Assembly: GCA_014218235.1 (NCBI GenBank)
Contig: CM024760.1
Coordinates: 67,210,961 to 67,274,960, forward strand
Direction of reading: 5' to 3'
DNA from: Colocasia esculenta
Taxonomy: Eukaryota; Streptophyta; Magnoliopsida; Alismatales; Araceae
Length of the DNA: 64,000 nt
Shown here: positions 1-10,352 of the stretch, piece after piece
Layout of the letters: the number at the start of each line of letters is the position of its first letter
How positions within the stretch are numbered: the first letter of the stretch is position 1
Notes under the pieces: model-generated
Told to the model about the DNA's origin: nothing
Seen by the model: the letters and a program-made list of their open reading frames with translations, nothing else
Database searches by the model: none
Translations under genes and position numbers: made by a program

Positions 1-223
1 CTTTAAAATTTAATGATAATTTATTTTTATCAGCTGCAGTAATGGTAGTAGTACCAGCAGCATGAGTAACAACAAAATCACCTACCTCTATTACCTGCCA
101 CAGATCAAAGTCTGTGCCTCGAATGAAGCATTCCATTCGCATCTTCCAATGTTGGTAGTCCTCTCCATCAAAGAATGGAGGTCTGGTGACTGATTGACCA
201 TCAACATATCCTTGAGCTACAAT
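1..223 (-). pseudogene. Copia element A, gag N-terminal fragment
   Basis: Read on the minus strand, this encodes the N-terminal part of a Ty1/copia capsid protein (DUF4219/UBN2 type), which assembles virus-like particles in the cytoplasm. Visible motifs are GQSVTRPPFFDGEDY, then HWKMRMECFI and DLWQVIEVGDF, matching the start of the intact Sirevirus gag at 41796. The frame runs off the window at base 1, so most of gag and all of pol lie outside. At the expected start, 221-223, the codon reads ATT instead of ATG: the Sirevirus copy has ATGGCAGCCCAAGG and this one ATTGTAGCTCAAGG. The start codon therefore seems lost. The primer site and LTR lie just upstream in the element's direction (268 and up). 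Lineage beyond copia is uncertain. Confidence 0.8.
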
Positions 224-267
224 GGATCTTCTCTAAGATCGTTAGATCTTCTTGATTGATCAGAGAA

Positions 268-283
268 CCTCACTCTGATACCA
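268..283 (-). promoter_or_regulatory. Primer binding site of copia A
   Basis: The minus strand reads TGGTATCAGAGTGAGG, complementary to the 3' end of initiator Met-tRNA, the usual minus-strand primer of plant copia elements. It is two bases from the LTR end (sense end GGGCCAACA) and about 45 bases before gag. This fixes the element as minus-strand. Confidence 0.9.
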
Positions 284-285
284 CT

Positions 286-836
286 TGTTGGCCCTTTTGG
301 TACGACAACAAGCTAACCTAGAGGGGGGGTGAATAGGTTTTATGAAATCTGAAACAAAAACTTAAACACAGAAAATTATCACTTGAAAGTTTGGTTAGTT
401 TAGTGTGATAAAGAGCAGCAGCATGGAAGCAAATAAACAATCACATAAATAACACAAGGGATTTATCCTGGTTCGGCCCTTCCCACATGGAAGTCCTACG
501 TCTAGTCCCCAAGCAACTCTTGGGATTTCACTAACCAAGGGTACAGTCCCCCTCAAGGACAATACAACACCCAGCACCACAGCTGGTCTTATTCTCTTTC
601 CCGGGCAAGAAGGCAGCCCACTTCTTTTACAGGTCAAGAAGCCAACCTCCTGGTACAAACCCAGTGTGGTTCTGCTAGACACAATCCCCTAGCTAGGTTC
701 TACACTGTAAACAGTCCTACAGCTGGATAGAAGTCTTTCTTATAAAAGAAAGAACAATGTTGAGAGTTGGAACAGATGAAAACCAACTAAAAGAAACTCT
801 CAGCGAAAAGACTCTCTCCCCCAGATTACAAAGATG

Positions 837-880
<44 letters not shown>

Positions 881-1250
881 AGGAGAAGGAGCTTGAATGC
901 TTGAGTGCTTCAGTTGCTTGAACACTTCTTCTTGGCTCAGGCTCTTTCTCTCTTTTCCATTGAGTGTATGTGGCGTTCAGGTTCCTCACTAGTTGTACAC
1001 TCCTTCAAAGATCTTTAGGAAAGCTCTCTTTGTTCTTCAGCCATGCTTCATCTTTTATATGAGCAGCTTTGAATAAATCGTTGGAGTTCTAGCCGTTGCT
1101 CATCTTCTCTTTCTTCTGATAATTTGTGGTCTACGACGTCTCCAAGCAAAGAAGAAAGTGTTTAGATAAAAGAGTATTTCTGTTAAAAAGGTTCATACCT
1201 CTATGTTTCCTGTTGCCACCCAGAAGTAGTAAGTGACCACCTTTTTGTTG
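286..1250 (-). repeat. 5' LTR of copia A (upper boundary not resolved)
   Basis: The LTR starts on the plus strand at TGTTGGCCC, directly beside the primer site, and runs upward. A C-rich stretch near the sense end (about 322-336, CACCCCCCCTCTAGG in sense) resembles the ends of other copia LTRs here (10373, 41697). The other LTR lies outside the window, so the far boundary is a guess; 1250 marks only where LTR-like sequence becomes hard to follow. Open frames here have no recognisable protein domain and I treat them as chance. Confidence 0.55.
843..877. repeat. (GA)n microsatellite
   Basis: About 17 uninterrupted GA units inside the copia A LTR. A simple repeat, probably from slippage. Confidence 0.95.
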
Positions 1251-1394
1251 GCAGGAAAAGAGATCTAGAGAGATAGACAAAAAGATCTCCTGTCAGAAAG
1301 ATAGAAGATTACGCAAATCAAAAATATTTGACCTTTTTCACTAGATGCCAAAAGCATTTTGAAATATAAAGAAATCGATGTTTAAGTGAAATCC

Positions 1395-1935
1395 ATGTTG
1401 AAATCCATGTTTTACAAGCGAATCCATGTTTCACTTATGAAATCCATGTGAGAGTCAATTATCAAATCCTTATGAGAGCGAATCCTTATGAGAGTAAATC
1501 CATGTGAGAGCAAATCCTTATGAGAGCAAATCCTTATGAGAGCAAATCCATGTGAGAGAAAATCCATGTGAGAGTCACTTATCAAATCCTTATGAGAGAG
1601 AATCGATATGAGAGTCACTTATCGAATCCTTATGAGAGTGAATCGATATGAGAGTTACCTATCGAATCCTTATGAGAGCGAATCGATATGAGAGTCACTT
1701 ATTGAATCCTTATGAGAGCGAATCCATATGAGAGTGAATTGATGTGAGAGCGAATCCTTATGAGAGCAAATCCTTATGAGAGTGAATCGATATCAGAGTC
1801 ACTTATTGAATCCTTACGAGAGCGAATGCTTATGAGTGTGAATCGATGTGAGAGCGAATCCTTATGAGAGCGAATCGATGTGAGAGCGAATCCTTATGAG
1901 AGCGAATCCTTATGAGAGTGAATTGTTATGACACT
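1395..1935. repeat. Minisatellite, 16-18 bp units (GAATCCTTATGAGAGC type)
   Basis: A degenerate tandem array of units such as GCGAATCCTTATGAGA, GTGAATCGATATGAGA and GTCACTTATCGAATCC. Several unit variants alternate, including ATCGAT-containing ones, giving a higher-order pattern of about 50 bp in places (1560-1720). The flanks (1370-1395 and 1936-1965) also contain AATCGATGT, so the array may have grown from a short local seed. The open frame across it is only a by-product of the periodicity. Confidence 0.9.
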
Positions 1936-2890
1936 TTGTAAACTGAAATCGATGTATATTGAATGGACATCGATTTATCTTTTTAGTGCAAATCACACGG
2001 CAATAATGTTATAAATTTATATTTATTGAAAAAATATGATATTTAATTTATTATTAGAAAAATATGGTATTAAATATATTTAATATTTAATTAATCACAT
2101 AAATTTATTTTATTAAGAAAAATATGATATTAAATATTTTTAATAATAATTAATTAATCATAAAGTTTATTATCACCAAAATAAAAGGGTAGAATATTGG
2201 AGTGGTTCAACACTTATGTCTTTGTGGTGTGATGTTCAGTTGATGCTAGAAGTGAATATTCATTTTAGCATTTGACAAGAAACATGAGGTTTGATCTTCA
2301 TTAAATTCATGGAGGCTTCACTCTATTTCAGTTTTTCATGGATTTTTCATGTTGCTCTGGGGTAGGTGGTAATTTAGTTTACATACATCTTTTGACGTGA
2401 AGGTAGACACTTATGATGCCAATACCCCCAGTTACTTAGTGCAGTTAAACATCATACCATTGTACAGAGTTGACAGTTTGACTTTTTGACGCGAAGACAA
2501 ATATTTGTGATGCCAATATCCTCGGTTACTTAGTATGTGAACTCTCATTGCTCTGCTTTTCCCCTATTTTTGTTTAATTTTTTGAAGAAATAGGTAGCTT
2601 TTCTCCTCTTTTTTTTTAAAAAATTTACACATCAAGTTCAATGTATGTTTGAGGTCAAAGGCTAATGTAGAAGATTAAGGTCAAGAATCTTCTTACTAAT
2701 CAGACTATTTCAGAGATAAGAACATCCATAAAGATGTTATCCAATAGAGTCATTTAAAAAAAAAAATTGTTCAGTGTGTGCTAGATGATACAAACCTAGA
2801 CTCATTCACAGATCATTATTTCAAAATCATTGTGAATAACTCAATGCCTTTTCTACTATGTGAATATGAAAGGTTGTAATTAAGCATAAG
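1936..2890. other. AT-rich non-coding stretch with one direct-repeat pair
   Basis: No gene recognised. 1990-2175 is very AT-rich with repeated AAAATATGATATTAAAT segments. Around 2391-2440 and 2483-2535 a related ~50 bp sequence appears twice (TTTGACGTGAAGGTAGACA-like, then GATGCCAATAC and GTTACTTAGT). This could be what remains of a copia B 3' LTR, but I could not align it to the 5' LTR at 10353-11740. Confidence 0.6.
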
Positions 2891-2892
2891 TT

Positions 2893-2906
2893 CCCAATTC
2901 TCCCCT
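2893..2906 (-). promoter_or_regulatory. Possible polypurine tract of copia B
   Basis: The minus strand reads AAAAGGGGAGAATT, like the two tracts of the Sirevirus at 50759 and 50869. It lies downstream of the RNase H end in the element's direction, where second-strand priming would occur. The LTR that should follow is not recognisable, so the call is tentative. Confidence 0.5.
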
Positions 2907-3289
2907 TTTAATAAAATAATGAACAATCTCATTCAAAGTTGAACTCAACTGAGAAGAACTCAAAGGAGTGCAGCATCTATCGACAGGAGAAGTGTGGTTG
3001 TCGATAGGCACTAAGAAACAGAAAATAGAGGGTTCTGGGAATAGGGATCTGTCGACAGCAAAGTCAGATCTGTCGACAGTTGCTGAATTGACAAAATTGA
3101 AGCTTTTGAAGAACGATCATCTGTTGACAAGCTTAGTGGGGGTTGTTGACAAGATTGATATGAAAGAATGTCCCTCAAGCATTTCACTCAAAAGTTCTTT
3201 TTGACTTACTTCCCCATAAAGTATGCATGGCATTGAAATGAGCATTCAAGCAATTTAGAGATGTTCATGTCAAGCAGTTTGCACAAAGA
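2907..3289 (-). other. Copia B post-pol region with paired TGTCGACA-type sites
   Basis: Non-coding tail between RNase H and the putative polypurine tract. It holds three palindrome pairs at two-helical-turn spacing: TATCGACA/TGTCGATA at 2978 and 2999, TGTCGACA at 3050 and 3071, and TGTTGACA at 3122 and 3144. A short plus-strand open frame here has no recognisable domain. Confidence 0.7.
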
Positions 3290-3880
3290 GAGTATAGACA
3301 TGATCAAGCATACATCAATCATTGAATTTTGCATAGGTCTAGTTCCCTTCTCAGTGATGTGAATTTGTCTTCTACCAATAGTTTTGTGAAAATATCAGCC
3401 ACTTATTTTTCAGTTGGAATGAAGTTTAGTTCAAGGTTCTTATTGGCAACTTCATCACTCAAAAAATGATGTCTTATTTCAATGTGTTTAGGTCTTGAAT
3501 GTTGAATTTGGTTCTTTGAAAGATTGATAGCACTAGTGTTGTTACATAAGATATGTGTGCATCCAATGTCAATATTGTAATCACACAACTGACTCTTTAT
3601 CCACAACACCTGAGTTGCACAGCTCCCTGCAGCAACATATTCTGCTTCTGTAGTGGAAAGTGCAACTGAGTGTTGCTACTTGGATGCCCACGAAACTATG
3701 CAATCTCCTAGAAATTGACAATACCCACTAGTGCTTTTCCTATGAATTTTGCAACCAGCGTAGTCAGCATCAGAATATGAAATTAGATCAACATTGCAAC
3801 CAACTGGGTACCACAAACCCAAATCAAATGAACCTGAGAGATATCCAAAAATCCTCTTAACTGCAATCAAATGTCTTTCT
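3290..3880 (-). pseudogene. Copia B RNase H region (degenerate)
   Basis: Minus-strand remains of the Ty1/copia RNase H, which removes the RNA strand during reverse transcription. In the direction of translation one sees YSDADYAGCKIHRKSTSG (about 3715-3775), CNNTSAINLSKNQIQHSRPK (about 3480-3545) and HHFLSDEVANKNLELNFIPT (3410-3470). These are the conserved copia blocks around the catalytic acidic residues and the HIEI(R/K)HHF motif. Stops and frame changes break it near 3403, 3610 and 3676. The C-terminal TKPL-type ending is recognisable only out of frame at 3300-3400. Function is surely lost. Confidence 0.85.
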
Positions 3881-4672
3881 CTGGGACTAGACTGATATCT
3901 AGCGCAAAGATAAATACTAAATTAAATGTCTGGTCTACTTACAGTAAGATAAAGAAGAGAGCCAATCAAACCTTTGTATTGTTTTGCATCTACCATTTTA
4001 CCTTTTTCATCATTTTTCAGTTTTACACTTGTGCTCATAGGTGTAGATGCTGGCTTAGCTTGTTCAAACTGAAACTTCTTCAGTAGCTCCTTGTCATACT
4101 TCTCTTGATTGATGAAGAAACCATCTTCATATTGTTTGACCTACAAGCCAAGGAAAAATTGTAGCTCTCCCATTAGGCTAATCTCAAACTCACTGTGCAT
4201 GTGTTTTGAAAATTCTTCACACAGTGAGGGGTTAGTGGAGCCAAAGATAATGTCATCCACATAGACTTGAACAACAATTATATGATTGTGAATACATTTT
4301 GTAAAGAGAGTTTGGTCCACCTTACCTCTGGAGTAATTTTTACTAACCAGAAAATTGCTCAATCGGTCATACCATGCTCTTGGTCCCTGTTTCAAACCAT
4401 AGAGAGTTTTGTGCAATTTGTAAACATAGTTAGGCTTATCAGGAATTTCAAATCCAGGTGGCTATGAAACATAGACTTCTTCCTTGAGATAACCATTTAG
4501 AAAGGCAATTCTTACTGCCTCTAGCCTAGCTACTGGTGCAAAGGATTCTTCAAAATATTCTCCAAAGTCTTGATTGTACCTTTTTTGCAACCAATCTAGC
4601 TTTATTTCTTACAACTTTTCCCTCTTCATTTAGCTTATTCTTAAACGCCCACCTTGTTCCAATTATTGAGAT
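3881..4672 (-). pseudogene. Copia B reverse transcriptase (degenerate)
   Basis: Minus-strand fragments of the copia RT (RVT_2), the RNA- and DNA-dependent polymerase. A 91-residue open piece (4141-4416) contains KTLYGLKQGPRAWYDRL and the catalytic YVDDIIFGST (codons about 4252-4263), followed by FEISLMGELQFFLGL. Upstream blocks (the KARLVAQGY-like and DVKSAFLNG regions) are visible only in pieces at 4460-4670 with frame changes. Without the breaks it would join integrase above and RNase H below as one Gag-Pol polyprotein. Confidence 0.85.
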
Positions 4673-5416
4673 TTATGGGGTTTTAGGGACTAAGCTCCAT
4701 ACATTGTTCCTTTGAAATTGATTAAGTTCTTCATGCATGGCATCTATCCAAGAGTTGACTTTTAGAGCTTCTTCAATGTTTTTAGGTTCCACTTGAGAAA
4801 CAAATGCTAAATGATATTGTTTAACAATATTTCTAAAGTGTGATCTAGTTTGAACCCTATCATTTAAATTTCCAATGACATTTTCAAGTGAATGATCTTT
4901 TGAATACCTGACATTTGTTATTCTTGACTCACTCTGTTGAGTTTCTTCAGGCCTGTCGACAGCCTCTGTTTGATCTGTCGACAGGTTCTTGTTTGCTTGT
5001 TCTTCAAGTATTTCTCCTTCTTCATCATCATACCTATAAACATTTGAATTGTCAGTTTTTGCATGAATCTCATCAAAGATAACATGTGGAGTCTCTTCCA
5101 CAATTCTATTTTTATTGTTAAACACTCTATAGGCTCTAGAGTGTTCAGAGTAACCTAAGAAGATTCCTGGATCACTTTTGGATTCAAATTTGTCTAGATC
5201 AACTTTGTCATTATTATGAATGAAGACTTTGGAGCCAAAAACTTTAAAGTACCCAATGTTAGGTCTCTTACCTTTTAGGAGTTCATATGGGGTTTTCTTC
5301 ATTACAGGTCTTATCATGGCTCTATTCAATATGTAGCATGATGTGTTCACAGTGTCTGCCCAAAAGCTCCTTGAGAGTTTACTTTCCACCAGAAGTGTGC
5401 GAGCCATTTCCACCAA
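4673..5416 (-). pseudogene. Copia B integrase C-terminus and linker to RT
   Basis: A 247-residue open stretch on the minus strand. It begins MVEMARTLLVE, the end of the integrase core, and includes FWADTVNTSCYILNRA and TPYELLKGKRPNIGYFKVFG, then the copia GKE-type domain (KSDPGIFLGYSEHSRAYRVFN). The tail (NSWIDAMHEELNQFQRNNVWSLV) is the start of RT. The linker contains two TGTCGACA palindromes at 4954 and 4976. They are translated in frame as part of a polar, non-conserved spacer, so a paired repeat motif sits inside coding sequence. The piece is open but isolated by stops at both ends. Confidence 0.88.
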
Positions 5417-6159
5417 GGTTCTGTTCTTTCTCTCTACTACTCCATTTTGTTCTGCAGTTCTTAGAGAGGAGAATTTATGTTCAATGCCTTGGTTCCCGTA
5501 GAAATCAAAAAATGAATTATTATCAAACTCTCCCCCATGATCAGTACAAATTGAGCATATTTTGTTTGTGTTTCCATACTCAATCTTGTTAAAGAATTGT
5601 TCAAAATTTGTTAGAGCTTCATTTTATGAGCTAGAAATTTGGCCTAAGTGAATCTAGAGAAATCATCTACAATGACAAAATCAAAACGTTTGCCATTGAG
5701 GCTAAGTGTTCTTGTGGGCCCAAAAAGGTCCATGTGCAGCAATTCAAAAGGTTTTGAAGTTATTATTGGTGCATTAGATTTGAAAGATTTTCTAGTCTGT
5801 TTTCCCTGTGCACATGCATCACAAAAGCTCAAATCTTTATTAAAGTGAATTTCAGGAAGTCCATTCACCAATTTCATTCTCATGATTTTGTTCAAGACAT
5901 TAAAGCTTGCATGACCTAGCCCGCAATGCCATAAAGAAAGTTGATCCTTTTTGTTTGCCACAAGACATAAATTTTTATTTCTTGGTTCATCTAGATCAAC
6001 TAGATAAATATTATTAACCCTTTTTCCTGAAAATTTAACACTGTGAGAATTTTTATCAATGATTTGACATGCTTCTGAATAAAAAACAACTTTATGGCCT
6101 TTATCACACAATTGACTAATACTCAGTAAATTGTGATTAAGACCATTAACTAGCAACAC
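5417..6159 (-). pseudogene. Copia B integrase: zinc-binding domain and catalytic core
   Basis: A 171-residue piece (5644-6159) carries the GAG-pre-integrase domain with the HHCC zinc finger (LWHCGLGHASF, then CDACAQGKQTRKSF) and the first catalytic Asp in ELLHMDLFGPTRT. Below 5644 the frame is interrupted. The second catalytic Asp (TDHGGEF, about 5530-5555) and the Glu-bearing NGVVERKNRT block (about 5420-5450) remain readable in pieces. Integrase would insert the DNA copy and leave the 5 bp target duplications seen for other elements here. Inactive through stops. Confidence 0.87.
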
Positions 6160-6316
6160 ATTCTCAATGGAGTTTGAAGCACTCTTACCTACTTTACCTG
6201 AGCCAATTATTTGGCTTTATTGTGACCTCCAAAATTCACTTGTCCACCATCTTTTTCAATTAGAAAATAGAATTTTTCTTTATCTCCTGTCATGTGCCTC
6301 GAGCAGCCACTATCCA
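6160..6316 (-). pseudogene. Copia B protease, cut at its active site
   Basis: Minus-strand copia aspartic protease remnant showing the active-site signature DSGCSRHMTG (about 6285-6313) followed by FYFLIEKDGGQVNFG. The solo LTR at 6317-8226 has inserted right at the codons in front of the catalytic DSG, separating the active site from the N-terminal half and gag at 8227 and above. Confidence 0.85.
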
Positions 6317-7256
6317 TGTAACGACCCCGGATCCGAATTACCAGTAACCCGAATCCTGACCCGTCACCCACGAGCCGAAGCTCAGAAGGGTAAAAAGAGA
6401 ACGTCTGAAGAGAACATACAAGAAAATGTACAAACCACAAAAATTTTGAACATTCCACTATATAATATATCAAAAAGTACAACTCAGAGCCAATTACAAC
6501 ATAAGTAAAGAGTACAGTGAGTACAAAAACTAAGTACTACTCACAGCAGCTAAGCAGGACCAGCACCGGAGTGATCAGGATCCTCAGCACCTGGAGCCAA
6601 CGACGACCCACTTGAAAAGGAAGGGAGTGAGTCTCAAGAACAGACCCAGTAGGGACACTAACCCGCACTGGTAATAGTACTACAAAGTAGTGCAGAAAGT
6701 AAAGCAACATTAAGTAAACACACACTGCACAACACACAGAAACCGGTGGCGTAGCTCGCAACTCCTCGCAGGAGTGTGCCAAGAAACTGGAACCTCACAG
6801 GCTCAACAACACAACAAGCACACACACACAAGGTAGGACCAGCTAGGGCCTATGGCTTGGCGCCTTGACACCATAGAGTCCTCCAACCCTAGCCATGTGT
6901 GCACACTCAGACGCTCTCCCTTGCGTCTGGTCCTCGACTGATTTCCCTCTACGCCAGACTCGAACGGTGGAGAAGGGGCCCCACGGAAATCGGCTCGTAA
7001 CCACCATAAGGGGGACGCACTAGTTGGAGTCGCACTCGACATCCAGGCTCACTGGCAGAATAGCTCAACGCCAGTCATCTAGACGGAGCCTTCACCTCAA
7101 CATCTGGGAAACACAACACAAGCACAGAAGAACACAGCGCAAGCACAGATGGAGATGCTCTCAACGTCCGGCACACTATGCCAACAGGCAGACACCGCGT
7201 GTCAACACCTCATACCATGGAAAGGGAGCTCAGCCTATTGGGACCTACCTGTGGGG

Positions 7257-8169
7257 TTGACGACAACATCGGTTGCCACAAACTAGGGGTAGACGGAAAC
7301 ATTCTTGCCATCTACAGAAAGTAGATGGGAACATGTTGGCCGTTTACCCCATCTTGACGGCAAGGGATCTTGCCACCAAGTTCCTTTCTGAAGAACTTGA
7401 CGTCAACCGATATTGACGTTAAGTTCTTCAGCTTCCAGCAGGTGAAACGGCCCTAGGTCGTTCCCACGGGCGATCCAACCAAAAACCAGCAGTTTGATGA
7501 TGAGAAATGCTTCCCATCATCACAAAACACCATTGCAAAGCCGGAAAACAACGATCCAACGCTTGGATCGGCGGTTTCACCCTAAAACCCAGCATGAATA
7601 AATCCTCCCCAAAACCACAGTTTTCATGCCAATCATGCACACACAAGCATGGCATTTGACAATAGAAAGACAAGGGGGGATCGAGTCCCTACCTCAAATA
7701 CGTGATAAACTCCAAAAGAACCTAAAATCATGCTGATCACCCCGAAACTCCACCACGAGGACGATCCTTCCAACCTCCGTTTCTCGTCCGATCCATCTCC
7801 GCCACGTGTACCACGACCTCCTGACGAGCTCCCGTCGGCCGCCGGAAGTAGTGGAGAAGGAGAGGGGTGAAGGTGGCCGGAAGGAGAGGGAGGAAATGGG
7901 GGAAGAAGAAGCCTCAGGTTCCTACTTAAAAACAAGCCCGGGCAGGTTGACGTCAACATCTGTTGTCATCAACTTGCATCGACAAAGCTTGACGTCAACA
8001 TCGATTGCTGTTAAGTTCATGTACGGGAAGACTCTGGAAACTTTGGTAGACGTCAACATTAGTTGACCCCAAGACCAAGTAGACGGCAGCACCCTTGCTG
8101 TCTACCCTACGGTTGACGTCCACCAGCTTGATGTGAACCCATTGTTGACGTCAACACCCTTGACGTCAA
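7257..8169. repeat. Paired dyad motifs TTGACGTCAA and GTAGACGGCA
   Basis: Inside the solo LTR, 10-base motifs occur as pairs with regular start-to-start distances. TTGACGTCAA-like pairs: 7257/7273, 7354/7370, 7397/7413, 7947/7963, 7989/8005, 8047/8063, 8113/8128, 8145/8160. GTAGACGG-(5-6 nt)-inverted pairs: 7289/7305, 7321/7336, 8079/8095. All distances are 15-16 bp. They were located by eye with one to three mismatches allowed. Confidence 0.8.
7390..7429. repeat. 40-bp near-perfect hairpin
   Basis: Left arm GAAGAACTTGACGTCAA (7390-7406), six-base loop, right arm TTGACGTTAAGTTCTTC (7413-7429). The 17-bp arms pair with a single mismatch. It is the longest member of the dyad family in this solo LTR. 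Confidence 0.92.
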
Positions 8170-8226
8170 CAGACACCATTCCAAGAGAAGGCCCATTAAG
8201 GGTCCAATAAGGCCCAAGGCCTTACA

Positions 8227-8866
8227 GTCCATGTACTGGTTGTTTTGATTTTGGACTGCTAGGCATTCCTGCAGTGACAAATTAGAAAAGGAGTTTTGGT
8301 ACCCAAATTACTTTGTGTCCCATACTTTCATTCATGTCAGAAAGTAAATGCTTAGGAATCCACAATTGTTTACATTTCATCATGCTCAGTTTGTTCCAGC
8401 ATTGTAGCTCAGTATGACCAAGCTTTCTACAACAGTTACATGATGAAGTTTGAATTTTTGAAATTCTTTTGTTGTATTGAACCTGTGAATTCTTTTGCCT
8501 TTTTTGGAGTTTTGATGGTTTGAATCTGTGAACAGATTTCCATAACTGTCGACAGTTCAATTTCTAATTTGAGTACCTGTCGACAGGTGCTTTTACTTGT
8601 TGACCAGTCAAGTTCTTCTGTTTGTTCTTATTTTCATTTTGATCTTTGTTTTTAACATGAACTTGTTTGCTTACACTTGGATTGCACTGAATAAATGATG
8701 TGATCATTTTTTGTCCAAGTATCTTTTTATTTTCAGTTTGAAATCCAAGTCCATGTGTAGTTGTGTTTGACTTTACCCTTATGATAGCATCAAGGCTTTC
8801 TTTTCCCTTAACAAATCTTGACATATCTTCATTCTTGTTTTTTAGTTCTTTTTGAACATCTTCCAT
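8227..8866 (-). pseudogene. Copia B gag C-terminal part with second zinc knuckle
   Basis: Two minus-strand open pieces (8564-8866 and 8282-8560) form the C-terminal gag extension typical of Sirevirus-like copia elements. The knuckle CNCCRKLGHTELQC (about 8405-8450) is followed by KVIWVPK, a sequence seen just before the protease in such elements. Two TGTCGACA palindromes at 8547 and 8578 (31 bp apart) lie at the boundary between the pieces. Frame breaks and the downstream solo LTR make it non-functional. Confidence 0.8.
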
Positions 8867-9553
8867 TTTCTTATGAATCTTTTGATTCTCATTTTGATGT
8901 TTTTCAACAAATTCATTTAGAGTTTGTTTTTCTTTTTCATTCTCTTGAAGTTTTTATTTCATGCAGTCCATTTCAACAAAGTAACTTTCTTTTTCATTTT
9001 TCCGTAACTCTATTTCTTTGCTCATAATTGCAACTTGTTCATCAATGCTTGGGTTATGTACTAGGTTATTGATTTTATTTTTCAGGGTTTTATTTTCAGA
9101 TCTATATTCACAGAATTTTTCAAACAACATGGTGTAAGCCTCTTCCCATTCTTCATCTATGTAACTTTCAAAGGAAGAGTTTACCTCATTTGAGTGATCA
9201 CTCCTTGCCATCAAGCACTGGATTTCCTCATCATCAGAATCGTCTTGATCACATTCATCTTCGTCTTCATCACTCCATGTTGCTATCATGGCTTTAAAGT
9301 TCTGGTATGTAGATTTCTTCTTTATCAGCTTCCTTTTGAGCTCCAGGCATTCACCTCTCATGTGGCCCTATTTTTTGCATTCATAACAAATAACTATGTC
9401 ATTTTTCTTGTTTTTATCAAAAATTTTGCAAAATCTCTTTTAGGAGGGGTTTTGAAATTACCTGGCCCCATCTTTCTGAACTTGAGAAATTTCCTAAATT
9501 GTCTAGTCAGCATGGCCATCTCATCATTTTCGCTTTCATTAGACGTTTTAGTT
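8867..9553 (-). pseudogene. Copia B gag middle part with interrupted zinc knuckle
   Basis: The 135-residue frame 8954-9361 is acidic then coiled-coil-like (WSDEDEDECDQDDSDDEE, then a Lys/Glu-rich segment), like the gag extension of Sirevirus-type elements. Just upstream, at about 9361-9402, the nucleocapsid knuckle reads CYECKK-stop-GHMRGEC: all Cys and His ligands are present but a TAG lies in the middle. The remaining 9400-9553 is a degraded basic linker. Confidence 0.8.
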
Positions 9554-10334
9554 TCATCCTTTCTTGTTTAATTTCTTCTTAGAACTTGATGAGGCTTTAT
9601 TGCAAGCTTTCAATGCAATTGATTTTTGTTGTATGACCTCAAATTCTTTTCTTTTTAGGTTGATTTCATAGGTCATCAATGATCCTATCAATTCATCTAA
9701 TTGCATTGTGGGCAGGTCTTTAGAGTCCTCAATGATTGTGGCTTTAGTGTGCCAAGCAGATGGGAGAGACCAAAGTATCTTTCTCACTAAGTCACTTTCA
9801 CTGTATTCTTTCTTGAGACTTTTAAGAGCATTTATAATTATCATGAAACGAGCAAACATGTCTGAGATAGTTTCATCATTGTTCATTTTGAACATTTCAT
9901 ATTCAGAAACAAGCATGCTAGCTTTGGTTTCTCTTACCTCGGATGTACCTTCATAAATGAGTTCGAATTTGTCCCACATTTCCTTTGCAGATGAGCAAGT
10001 GGAGACTCTCGAGTACTCCCTTGGATGCACAAAACATTGTATCATATTCATAGGACTCCAATTCAGAGTAGCCCTTCAGATTTGCTCTCTTGTCCAGGTG
10101 TCCTCATCAGTAGGTAGTTCATAGGATCCTTTGCTTACAATCTTCCATAGCTCATAGTCTTGAGCTCTCAGAAATACTTGCATTCGATTTTTCCAATATG
10201 TATAATCAGTTCCGTCAGAGAAGGGAGGCCTAGACACTGAGTGTCCTTCAGCCAAAAAGCCTTTGCTAGTGTTCATCATGCACAATCTCTCATGATCGTT
10301 AGATCAAGCAATTAAGGCTATGAATTCAGAGAAA
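9554..10334 (-). pseudogene. Copia B gag N-terminal part (capsid)
   Basis: Minus-strand frames 10076-10285 and 9554-10051 encode the copia capsid (DUF4219 then UBN2): SVSRPPFSDGTDYTYWKNRM, QDYELWKIVSKG, then AKEMWDKFELIYEGTSEV, ISDMFARFMIIINALKSL and LVRKILWSLPSAWHTK. This order and these motifs match the Sirevirus gag at 41796. A stop and frame change separate the two frames at 10052-10075. Confidence 0.88.
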
Positions 10335-10350
10335 CCTGGCTCTGATACCA
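10335..10350 (-). promoter_or_regulatory. Primer binding site of copia B
   Basis: The minus strand reads TGGTATCAGAGCCAGG, the initiator Met-tRNA complement, two bases from the LTR end. It confirms the minus orientation and the inner border of the 5' LTR. Confidence 0.92.
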
Positions 10351-10352
10351 AT

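Larger units (their letters stand above)
6317..8226 (-). mobile_element. Solo LTR (1910 bp) inside copia B
   Basis: The insertion begins TGTAACGACC and ends GGCCTTACA, with flanking pentamers ATCCA (6312-6316) and GTCCA (8227-8231), a 5 bp target duplication with one difference. Removing it restores the continuity of the copia B protease region. It has no primer site, polypurine tract or gag/pol domain, so it is a solo LTR. The plus-strand start resembles the fragment at 58574 (TGTAACGACCC). The terminal inverted look (GTCGTTACA in the minus sense) resembles the Tekay LTR end at 62444 (GGGGCGTTACA), so a gypsy LTR in minus orientation is likely. Open frames within it look like chance frames in GC-rich DNA. 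It carries many paired GACGTC/GTAGACGG dyads. Confidence 0.82.

Noticed and set aside
286..2893. A 3' LTR of copia B below the polypurine tract
   Set aside because: I could not match this region to the 5' LTR at 10353-11740; the ends and the TGTCGACA pairs are missing.
5287..5592. Plus-strand 101-residue frame opposite the copia B integrase
   Set aside because: Antisense shadow of the integrase core; no domain.
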